From: Bacteroidota bacterium | GTDB lineage: Bacteria; Bacteroidota; Bacteroidia; Bacteroidales; VadinHA17 | DNA length: 5,924 nucleotides | Direction: 5' to 3' | NCBI GenBank assembly: GCA_022711195.1 | Contig: JAKLFN010000137.1 | Coordinates: forward strand, 1-5,924 | Part shown: positions 1 to 5,893 of the stretch, piece after piece | How positions within the stretch are numbered: the first letter of the stretch is position 1 | Layout of the letters: each line of letters begins with the position of its first letter | Made by a program: the position numbers and the translations under genes | Notes under the pieces: model-generated | Database searches by the model: none | What the model was told of the DNA's origin: nothing | Seen by the model: only the letters and a program-made list of their open reading frames with translations

Positions 1-40
1 GAAGAAATGTAAAATTATCCATCCCGTGCCGTGAGGTACG
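1..40 (+). repeat. Degenerate forward REP copy with leader
   Basis: Positions 1-19 match 169-187 at 17 of 19 bases (gaagaaat-g/a-taaaat core), which is the segment that leads into the well-preserved copy at 189-224. It is followed at 25-40 by cgtgcc-gtga-ggtacg, a 6-bp stem with one G:T pair and a 4-base loop. The stem sequence has drifted from GTCCC/GGGAC, but pairing is kept. I read it as an old forward-oriented copy, possibly truncated by the window edge. Confidence 0.5.
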
Positions 41-48
41 GTACGTTT

Positions 49-63
49 CGTCCCTACGGGACG
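49..63 (-). repeat. REP-like hairpin, probable reverse orientation
   Basis: cgtccc-tac-gggacg is a perfect 6-bp stem with a 3-base loop. The TAC loop corresponds to the reverse complement of the GTAA-type loop in the forward copies, which suggests reverse orientation. The flanks match the conserved tail only weakly, so orientation is uncertain. Confidence 0.65.
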
Positions 64-89
64 ATATACATGATTGAATATCCGGGTTT

Positions 90-116
90 CTACCAATATA
101 TGGTCCCTACGGGACC
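90..116 (-). repeat. REP-like repeat, reverse orientation
   Basis: Stem ggtccc-tac-gggacc lies at 102-116. The 18 bases at 90-107 (ctaccaatatatggtccc) match the reverse complement of the tail of the forward copy at 189-224 (ctaccgatattttgtccc) at 15 positions. This copy therefore points the opposite way from the next two, forming an inverted pair like a BIME or REPIN. The outermost stem pair is G-C here, against T-A in the forward copies. Confidence 0.7.
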
Positions 117-134
117 GGTAAATAACCGGCCGCA

Positions 135-170
135 TTTCCATGTCCCGTAAGGGACAAAATATCGGCAGGA
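135..170 (+). repeat. REP-like repeat copy A, forward
   Basis: This 36-base unit begins tttcca, contains the hairpin tgtccc-gtaa-gggaca (141-156) and ends with aaatatcggcagga. It matches copy B (189-224) at 34 of 36 positions; one difference is in the loop and one in the tail. It lies head to head with the reverse copy at 90-116. Confidence 0.8.
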
Positions 171-188
171 AGAAATATAAAATGATCG

Positions 189-224
189 TTTCCATGTCCC
201 GTCAGGGACAAAATATCGGTAGGA
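189..224 (+). repeat. REP-like repeat copy B, forward
   Basis: This is a 36-base unit with the hairpin tgtccc-gtca-gggaca at 195-210 and tail aaatatcggtagga. It starts 54 bases after copy A, with an 18-base spacer that belongs to the leader also seen at 1-19. It ends 72 bases before the comEC start codon. Positions 225-296 after it are AT-rich and hold no hairpin or convincing promoter that I can see. Confidence 0.8.
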
Positions 225-296
225 TTGTGTAACAAAAAACCCTGATCAATCTGAATTTTGTTTATCTTTATTCATAAGGTCTCATAGCTGCCGGCT

Positions 297-2303
297 GTGC
301 TGAATAAGGAAATTCCCTTTCTGAGGATTGTGATCCCGTTCTGTGGAGGGATCATTTCAGGCCTTGTGTTAAAGCCTGTTCCATGGTTAATTGCCGTCAG
401 TGTTCTAATATTGGTTGCCGGCTTTTCAATAAGCCGGGTTTTCAGCAAGCGGCAGCTTAATCATTTCTATGGTATTCTGCTGACTTTTTCGATGCTCCTT
501 TGCGGCCTTATGCTCTATACCTCCGAAAAAAAACAGTGGTCTGTCCTCGAACAGAAGGAAGGGATTTATATAGGCACTCTTTCAGAATACCCCGAACAAA
601 AACCGAACAGTCTGAGAGTGTTTCTAAAGCTTCACTGCATCGTGAACGGAAGTGATACCGTCCCTCTTAAAGGTTCCCTGATGGTCTGGTTCAGGAAGGA
701 TCCTTTCATAAGCAGCCTTCTTCCCGGAGATGTCGTGAAAATAAGCTGCAAGCCGTTTCCGGTAGTCAACAGGGGCAATCCCTGTGAGTTCGATTACAGG
801 TTTTACCTTGAGAACAAAGGGATAAAGTATTACTGTTTTGCAGGAAGGGAGGATATCCTTTCACATTCGAGGCCTTCGCATCTCAGGTTAAGATACAGGG
901 CGTTGATTATCAGGGAGAGGATAATACGGATGTACTCGGAAAGAGGCATCAGTGATGAGCGGATAGGACTTGTGGCTGCCATAACCCTGGGAGAAAAGAA
1001 CCTTCTCGATCCGGAACAGAAACAATTATTCATAAAGGCAGGAGTAATGCATATTATGGCTGTATCAGGTCTTCATGCCGTAATATTGAGCATGTTCATA
1101 ATGAACATGCTTTTCTTTCTCAAAGGAAGACTTGAGTTTCTCAGAATACTTGCTGCAGTCATCCTGCTCTGGGGATTTGCTTACGTAACAGGTCTGACGC
1201 CTTCAGTGCTGAGGGCTGCTCTGATGTTTTCCTTTCTCCAGGCAGGCAGGCTTATGAAAAGGGATGTTAACAGCATCAACTCCGTACTTGCCTCGGCAAT
1301 GGTTCTCCTTATAGCTCATCCGTCAGTACTTTTTGATGCCGGATTCCTTCTCTCCTATTCGGCAGTGATCTTTATAATCTGTTTCTACAGGTCCTTTTAT
1401 GAGAAGTTAAGTTTCCGGAATTATGCTGCGGACAAGGTCTGGCAATCGGCTGCCGTTACCATAGTTGCCCAGGCAGGTACGCTGCCGCTCACTATTTCCC
1501 TCTTCAACAGGTTTCCAGCCTGGTTCCTTCTGACCAACATTATCATTGTTCCCCTCTCATCAATAGTCGTCATAATCGGGTGTCTTATTCCGCTGACATA
1601 TCCAATACTGTTCATTTCGCGGCTTCTCGCATCTTTAATGGATAAGCTGACGGGAATTACGGAGCTTTTGACTGCAAAAGCAGCTTCCATGCCTCTTGCT
1701 TCAATTGAAAATATCGGGATGATCTCACTTGAGTCATTCCTGTTTTTTGTCTTCGTTTTTCTTTTCAGCCTGTCGGCGTTGAACAGGAAAAAAGTCCCGC
1801 TGAGTATCCCGCTTACAGCACTTATGGTCTTTGCGCTTGCCGGCAGCATCAGAAGCATCAGCGACAGGGTTTCGGGAGAACTTATTGTTTACAACGGCAT
1901 AAATGGATCGCAGCTTGCAATAAGAACAGGAAGAACACTTAACCTTTGGTCAGGATCAGACACAATATTTCCTGAAGCGGCGAGACACGGTATGACAAGA
2001 AGGCTTAAAGTGAAGGTAATGCATCCCATGCAGGATCCGCTTCTTATTGAATCACAAGGAAAAAGGATACTTGTGTGTAACTATCTCTCTGAAGCTCTTC
2101 AGGAGAAAACACATCCGGACATTGTTGTGTTTATGAGCAAGTCTCCATGGATTGACAGGAACATCAGTCCCGGGAAGATGCCTGAAGCAATTATCCTGGG
2201 ATCAGAGGTCTCATCAGGGCTAAGGATAACAGCGGGGCAGCGGGAAAGATGCACCACAATTCATGATACGGGTGTTTCAGGAGCTTTCAGGAAAAGGCTT
2301 TGA
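297..2303 (+). CDS. comEC: ComEC/Rec2-family DNA uptake channel
   Basis: Inner-membrane channel protein of natural transformation, which moves single-stranded DNA into the cytoplasm in species with a full competence system. Length is 668 aa. Residues about 9-75 hold N-terminal membrane segments. Residues about 85-190 form the soluble OB-fold-like DUF4131 region, ending in the family motif NPCEFDYRFYLENKGI (161-176). The competence domain follows, with AGVMHIMAVSGLH (248-260), GLTPSVLRAALM (299-310), DAGFLLSYSAV (347-357) and QAGTLPLTISLFNRFP (392-407), all in hydrophobic surroundings. Residues about 525-668 correspond to the metallo-beta-lactamase-like part, but no HxHxDH motif is present. 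The start is GTG at 297: an in-frame TAG at 285-287 excludes longer forms, and the KEIPFLRIVIPF start fits the family. No good Shine-Dalgarno is visible (aagg lies 17 bases upstream). The family is clear; whether the cell is transformable is not shown, as no other competence gene is in the window. Confidence 0.92.
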   Translation: MLNKEIPFLRIVIPFCGGIISGLVLKPVPWLIAVSVLILVAGFSISRVFSKRQLNHFYGILLTFSMLLCGLMLYTSEKKQWSVLEQKEGIYIGTLSEYPEQKPNSLRVFLKLHCIVNGSDTVPLKGSLMVWFRKDPFISSLLPGDVVKISCKPFPVVNRGNPCEFDYRFYLENKGIKYYCFAGREDILSHSRPSHLRLRYRALIIRERIIRMYSERGISDERIGLVAAITLGEKNLLDPEQKQLFIKAGVMHIMAVSGLHAVILSMFIMNMLFFLKGRLEFLRILAAVILLWGFAYVTGLTPSVLRAALMFSFLQAGRLMKRDVNSINSVLASAMVLLIAHPSVLFDAGFLLSYSAVIFIICFYRSFYEKLSFRNYAADKVWQSAAVTIVAQAGTLPLTISLFNRFPAWFLLTNIIIVPLSSIVVIIGCLIPLTYPILFISRLLASLMDKLTGITELLTAKAASMPLASIENIGMISLESFLFFVFVFLFSLSALNRKKVPLSIPLTALMVFALAGSIRSISDRVSGELIVYNGINGSQLAIRTGRTLNLWSGSDTIFPEAARHGMTRRLKVKVMHPMQDPLLIESQGKRILVCNYLSEALQEKTHPDIVVFMSKSPWIDRNISPGKMPEAIILGSEVSSGLRITAGQRERCTTIHDTGVSGAFRKRL

Positions 2304-2310
2304 ACCGGAT

Positions 2311-2341
2311 TTTCTTTTTAGCTGATTTATATATTACTTTG
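2311..2341 (+). promoter_or_regulatory. Candidate Bacteroidota-type promoter for trkA-trkH
   Basis: TTTC at 2311-2314 and TTACTTTG at 2334-2341 are separated by 19 bases. They match the primary-sigma consensus of Bacteroidota (TTTG at -33, TAnnTTTG at -7) at all but one position each. The site lies in the short gap after the comEC stop and would give a leader of roughly 15 bases before the trkA ATG. The region is AT-rich, so chance matches are possible. Confidence 0.4.
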
Positions 2342-2363
2342 TGCTCATAAAAATCAGGGTTCT

Positions 2364-3704
2364 ATGAGAATAATAATTGCCGGAGCCGGGGAAGTGGGAA
2401 CTCACCTTGCCAAGATGCTTTCGAATGAGAATCATGAAATCATTCTTATTGACACTGATGAAGAAAGGCTGAAACCAGTAAGTTCGACGATGGACGTTCT
2501 TACCTACATAGGTTCCGCCACCTCGATAAATATCCTTGAGGAACTCCTGCACAAAAAGACCGATCTGTTCATTGCTGTCACTCACTGGGAGGACACCAAC
2601 ATTACTGCGTCCATTCTTGCAAAAAAGCTAGGCGCCCTGAAGACCATCGCGAGGATTGACAATCTTGATTACCTTGAGCATTCCACGGTTGAATTCTTCC
2701 AGTCGCTCGGAATAGACAGCCTGATTTATCCTGAACTGATTGCTGCCAGGGAGGTTCTCAGTCTTCTGCATGAGACCGGGACCACTGATTTCATGGAATT
2801 TTGCGGAGGAAAGCTTGCCATGTATGTACAGAAGCTCGATCAGAACGCGCCAATTATCGATAAATCGCTTGTTGAGCTTGCAGCCTCCACAAACACAGAG
2901 AAATACAGGGCAGTTGCAATCAAGCGGAATGATATTACAATTATTCCGAGGGGAAATGAAGTGTTCCGTCAGGGCGATCTTGTTTTCGTTATTTCCACTA
3001 TCGATGGAATAGATGAAATGATGATCACTTCAGGAAAGGAAAACTTTGAAGCCAAAAGCATAATGATACTTGGAGGAAGCAGGATCGGGAAGCATGTGGC
3101 CCTTTATATGCAAAAGAACTGCCAGGTGAAGCTTATAGATTCTGACCCCCTGCGATGCGAAGCTCTGTCGGACGTTCTTGAGAACACCCTTATTATAAAT
3201 GGTGATTGCCGTAATGCCGATTTACTGCAGCATGAGGGGATAGCTCACATGGATGCTTTCGTAGCTGTAACGGGCAACTCCGAAACCAATGTTCTCTCCT
3301 GCCTTCTTGCCAAGAAGCTGGGTGTTAAAAAGACAATTGCGGAAGTTGAAAATATGGAATATATAAATCTGGCAGAGAACATAGGGATCGATACGATAAT
3401 AAACAAGAAGATAGCTGCAGCCAGCAGGATATTCAGGCACACTACCAATCCCAACGTGACCCAGGTAAAGTATATGACGGGTACTGAAGCAGAAGTAATT
3501 GAATTTAAGGTCCCTGAAAATGCCAGGATTACCAGGGGAACCCTGAGGAGCCTCGATTTTCCTGCAAATTCAATTGTTGGAGGAGGAACCAGGTACGGAG
3601 TGCCGTTCATAGCAACAGGGGATACAATAATAAATCCCAACGACAATATTGTGGTGTTCACTCTGCCGTCGGCATATGAAAGAGTGTCGAAATTCTTCAA
3701 TTAA
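2364..3704 (+). CDS. trkA: Trk cation transport regulatory subunit TrkA (two RCK domains)
   Basis: Cytosolic peripheral subunit that binds NAD(H) and nucleotides and gates the TrkH pore. The 446 aa hold two tandem RCK modules, as in E. coli TrkA (about 458 aa). Module 1 has a Rossmann RCK_N with GAGEVG (7-12) and an acidic residue ending strand 2 (ILID, D30), then an RCK_C at about 145-212. Module 2 has GGSRIG (237-242), the acidic residue in VKLID (D259) and GD at 280-281, then an RCK_C at about 370-440. Both glycine-rich loops are intact, so both sites look able to bind nucleotide. There is no membrane segment. The ATG at 2364 places the first beta strand (RIIIAGAG) directly at the N-terminus, as usual for the family. 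trkH follows after 5 bases, so the two are almost certainly one operon. A separate candidate promoter lies upstream, so co-transcription with comEC is possible but not required. Confidence 0.95.
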   Translation: MRIIIAGAGEVGTHLAKMLSNENHEIILIDTDEERLKPVSSTMDVLTYIGSATSINILEELLHKKTDLFIAVTHWEDTNITASILAKKLGALKTIARIDNLDYLEHSTVEFFQSLGIDSLIYPELIAAREVLSLLHETGTTDFMEFCGGKLAMYVQKLDQNAPIIDKSLVELAASTNTEKYRAVAIKRNDITIIPRGNEVFRQGDLVFVISTIDGIDEMMITSGKENFEAKSIMILGGSRIGKHVALYMQKNCQVKLIDSDPLRCEALSDVLENTLIINGDCRNADLLQHEGIAHMDAFVAVTGNSETNVLSCLLAKKLGVKKTIAEVENMEYINLAENIGIDTIINKKIAAASRIFRHTTNPNVTQVKYMTGTEAEVIEFKVPENARITRGTLRSLDFPANSIVGGGTRYGVPFIATGDTIINPNDNIVVFTLPSAYERVSKFFN

Positions 3705-3709
3705 GGACC

Positions 3710-5158
3710 ATGATTAATTCAAGGATAATTGCCAGGGTCTTCAGCCAGGTTCTGATCCTTGAAGGGATTATGATGCTGATAACAGCAGGTATTTCACTGA
3801 TTTACAAAGAACCGGCAGCAAAATCCTTTCTCCTCTCAGCAGTGATCACCCTTGTAACGGGTATTCTTGTCTTCACTCCCCTTCGACATCAGGAAAAGGC
3901 ATACGGGAACAGGGAAGGTTATATTATTATTACATTTATCTGGATAATTTTCAGCGCATTTGGCTCACTTCCCTACCTGCTTACCTCAACAGCAGGCAAC
4001 TTCACAGATGCCTTTTTCGAATCGGTTTCAGGTTTTACAACAACATCTGCAACCATTTTCAGTGATGTTGAATCCCTTCCCCGCGGGATCTTGTTTTGGC
4101 GCAGTCTGACCCAGTGGATTGGCGGAATAAGTGTTATCATAATTGCCATTTATGTACTTCCGGTTTCAAAAAATCTGAATATTCAGCTTCCGACAGTTGA
4201 ATTCTCAGGACTTATGACCGACAGGATCCATTCCAGGGTTACCGAGACTATAAAGAGGCTTCTGGCCGTATATGTTATAATGACGATTGCAGAAGCCGTG
4301 CTTCTGGCTTTAGGGAAAATGCCTGTCTTTGATGCTGTCTGTCATTCTTTCTCAACGGTTTCCACAGGAGGTTTCTCGACAAGGAACGAAGGAATCGCAG
4401 CCTTCCCTGCCCCGTATATAAAAACCATAATTATCCTTTTCATGTTTTTTGCGGGGATGAATCCTGTCCTCTTCTACCTGGCTTTTAAGAAAAGTTTCTC
4501 AAAAATCGTTCACAACATTGAATTCAGAGCTTATCTTGCAATGGTGGTTTTATTTTCCCTGGTGATTGTTTTCCTGAATTTCCGGAATGAGAGCGTTTCC
4601 TTTTCAACAGCTTTAACTGAAGGACTGTTCAACACTGTATCGGTAATAACCACCACAGGATATTATACGGCCGATTTCAGCCTGTGGGGATCACTTGCTC
4701 TCCTTTTAATGTTCTTTCTGATGTTTCCCGGCGGCATGGCAGGATCAGCAAGCGGAGGCATCAAGGTTATAAGATTGCTTGTTGCTGCAGTAAATGCCAG
4801 GAATGAGTCAAGGCGGATGATACATCCCAATGCCTTTATTCCGGTGAGGATTGACCGGAGGCGCGTAGCCTCGGGAACAGTCCACAATCTACTGATTTTC
4901 ATAGTTATATATTTAATAACCTTTTGTGCTGGAGCACTTTTGATATCCTTTCTGGGGTACGACATTATTACATCATTCGGCACTTCAGCTTCAATGCTTT
5001 CAAACATTGGACCGGGCCTTGGGACATTCGGTCCTTTCAGCACCTATGCAGGGATGGCCACCGCAGGCAAATGGATTCTTGCCGGCCTGATGTTCCTGGG
5101 AAGAATTGAAATTCTCAGTGCAATAGTATTGATGGCAGGAAGCTTCTACAGGAAATAG
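3710..5158 (+). CDS. trkH: TrkH-family cation transporter pore subunit with Ser in the first selectivity filter
   Basis: Membrane pore of the Trk uptake system, forming K+ (or Na+) permeation units with TrkA. The 482 aa match the usual TrkH length. Two extra N-terminal helices (about 10-58) precede four M1-P-M2 repeats. The filter loops are SGFTTTSAT (107-115), STGGFST (218-224), ITTTGYYT (313-320) and NIGPGLG (432-438). The M2 gate-loop region FPGGMAGSASGG (339-350) and the pore-facing Arg in LGRIE (R465) are conserved. Three filters carry the expected Gly (G220, G317, G434), but loop 1 has Ser113 where E. coli TrkH has Gly (TTTGAT). The codon is tct at 4046-4048; a Gly codon would need two base changes, so a single read error does not explain it. 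AAGGA at 3703-3707 overlaps the trkA stop and lies only 2 bases from the ATG, too close for a standard ribosome-binding site; translational coupling to trkA is likely. Ion selectivity cannot be assigned with certainty. Confidence 0.94.
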   Translation: MINSRIIARVFSQVLILEGIMMLITAGISLIYKEPAAKSFLLSAVITLVTGILVFTPLRHQEKAYGNREGYIIITFIWIIFSAFGSLPYLLTSTAGNFTDAFFESVSGFTTTSATIFSDVESLPRGILFWRSLTQWIGGISVIIIAIYVLPVSKNLNIQLPTVEFSGLMTDRIHSRVTETIKRLLAVYVIMTIAEAVLLALGKMPVFDAVCHSFSTVSTGGFSTRNEGIAAFPAPYIKTIIILFMFFAGMNPVLFYLAFKKSFSKIVHNIEFRAYLAMVVLFSLVIVFLNFRNESVSFSTALTEGLFNTVSVITTTGYYTADFSLWGSLALLLMFFLMFPGGMAGSASGGIKVIRLLVAAVNARNESRRMIHPNAFIPVRIDRRRVASGTVHNLLIFIVIYLITFCAGALLISFLGYDIITSFGTSASMLSNIGPGLGTFGPFSTYAGMATAGKWILAGLMFLGRIEILSAIVLMAGSFYRK

Positions 5159-5184
5159 AAGGAGTCAGAAAATGAGCCCGGTGT

Positions 5185-5799
5185 TTACACCTCGAGCAAT
5201 CCAAGTCCCTGCCTCAGTATGGTGAATTCAGGAGAAGTGCAGTCAACCACGGTTGATGCTTCATTCCTGCCATAGCCGCCGTTTATTATTATCTCCGCGA
5301 TATCTTTATATTTTTCATATATCAGTTCCGGATCGGTGGTATATTCGATCACTTCGTCAGGGTCGTGAATTGAGGTGGTTATTATGGGACGGCCGAGTTC
5401 CCTGACAAGCTCCAGGACAATACTGTTGTCAGGAATTCTGATGCCGACTGTTTTCTTTTTATTCTTGAACAATTTAGGAATCTGGTTATTAGCCTGAACA
5501 ATAAAAGTGAAGGGCCCCGGCAGGTTCCTTTTTAGCAGCTTGAATACCGAGTTGTCCCGGATAACGGTATATTCCGACAGCTGGCTCATGTCATGAAAAA
5601 TAAGCGACATATCCGGATTTCGGGGATCGAGTCCTTTCATCCTTGCAATAAGTTCAATGGATTTATGAGCCTTTATGTCGCAGCCTATTGCGTAAACAGT
5701 GTCGGTTGGATAAATAACTATCCCGCCCTGTTCAATGACATCGACCACTTTTCTTATGCGGCCGGGATCAGGGTTTTCGGGATATATGCGAAGCAGCAT
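5185..5799 (-). CDS. yciO: YciO-like YrdC/Sua5-superfamily protein (possible threonylcarbamoyl-AMP synthase)
   Basis: Cytosolic protein of the superfamily that makes threonylcarbamoyl-AMP from Thr, bicarbonate and ATP for tRNA t6A37. I chose ATG at 5799 (204 aa), because MLLRIYPENPD matches the usual beginning of the family; a longer form from TTG at 5826 would add nine residues and reach into a small palindrome. In the 204-aa numbering, YPTDTVYAIGCD (30-41) is the nucleotide-site signature, PGPFTFI (94-100) and TVGIRIPD (117-124) are family segments, and STVVD (182-186) is the late conserved strand. The TsaC/Sua5 tetrad KxR...SxN is not intact: KGL at 55-57 and SIH at 143-145. This pattern resembles E. 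coli YciO more than TsaC, so the t6A role is uncertain. No Sua5 C-terminal domain is present. It converges on trkH with a 26-base gap in which I see no strong terminator, and lies about 49 bases downstream of the SRP RNA end on the same strand. Confidence 0.88.
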   Translation of the reverse strand: MLLRIYPENPDPGRIRKVVDVIEQGGIVIYPTDTVYAIGCDIKAHKSIELIARMKGLDPRNPDMSLIFHDMSQLSEYTVIRDNSVFKLLKRNLPGPFTFIVQANNQIPKLFKNKKKTVGIRIPDNSIVLELVRELGRPIITTSIHDPDEVIEYTTDPELIYEKYKDIAEIIINGGYGRNEASTVVDCTSPEFTILRQGLGLLEV

Positions 5800-5814
5800 T
5801 TGTTCAGCTTTCAG

Positions 5815-5827
5815 ATTGCCGGGCAAT
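5815..5827. repeat. Perfect 13-bp palindrome upstream of the YciO-like gene
   Basis: attgcc-g-ggcaat is a perfect dyad with 6-bp arms and one central base. Its near edge is 15 bases upstream of the chosen ATG on the minus strand. It could be an operator half-pair, a small leader hairpin that shields the start region, or chance. No second copy was seen in the window. Confidence 0.3.
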
Positions 5828-5847
5828 AGTTCCGGTCAGTATTAATT

Positions 5848-5893
5848 AAAAAAGGGTAAGCTACTTATATCGCACCGCTACAACCGCCTACCC
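5848..5893 (-). terminator. Probable intrinsic terminator at the SRP RNA 3' end
   Basis: On the minus strand GGGUAGGC (5893-5886) can pair with GCUUACCC (5861-5854) over 8 pairs with one G:U, leaving a 24-base loop, and is followed directly by six U (5853-5848). In the mature RNA the GCUUACCC arm would instead pair with the 5' end, which is outside the window; either pairing puts a GC-containing stem next to a U tract. Confidence 0.45.

Larger units (their letters stand above)
1..224. repeat. Cluster of five REP-like palindromic hairpin repeats in mixed orientation
   Basis: This gene-free stretch holds five short stem-loops. Each has a 6-bp stem of the form nGTCCC...GGGACn (one copy is degenerate) around a 3-4 base loop. 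The copies are at 25-40, 49-63, 102-116, 141-156 and 195-210. Flanking motifs and loop sequence (GTAA, GTCA, GTGA versus TAC) give an orientation order of forward, reverse, reverse, forward, forward; the call for the second copy rests mainly on its loop. Such non-coding palindromes between genes are known as REP or BIME elements in other bacteria and are mobilised by TnpA-REP (RAYT) transposases. That link is inference here, as no transposase gene is present. CRISPR is excluded because copies are only 54 bases apart and share flanking sequence. The cluster may continue upstream of the window. Confidence 0.8.

Noticed and set aside
1..224. CRISPR array
   Set aside because: The two best repeat copies start 54 bases apart with only an 18-base spacer that itself resembles sequence at 1-19. 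Other copies are inverted, and no cas gene is present.
253..270. Promoter for comEC (GAATTTTG at 253-260 or TATCTTTA at 263-270 as -7 box)
   Set aside because: Each matches the -7 consensus at all but one fixed position, but no TTTG-like -33 element lies at about 19-20 bases upstream of either, and the region is AT-rich.
1421..1858. Minus-strand ORF of 145 codons inside comEC
   Set aside because: It lies wholly within the well-supported comEC coding region in another frame and shows no recognisable motif.
3245..3700. Minus-strand ORF of 151 codons (and an overlapping one at 3222-3440) inside trkA
   Set aside because: Both are antisense shadows of the second RCK module of trkA, with no family features.
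4663..5043. Minus-strand ORF of 126 codons inside trkH
   Set aside because: It is the antisense of conserved trkH filter and helix sequence; its composition is explained by the sense gene.
5180..5191. Terminator hairpin between trkH and the YciO-like gene (ggtgt-tt-acacc)
   Set aside because: The stem is only 4-5 bp with a 2-4 base loop, has no U tract on either strand and overlaps the YciO-like stop codon.
5800..5826. TTG at 5826 as the start of the YciO-like protein
   Set aside because: The extra nine residues do not resemble the family's N-terminus, whereas ATG at 5799 gives the expected MLLRIYPENP beginning.
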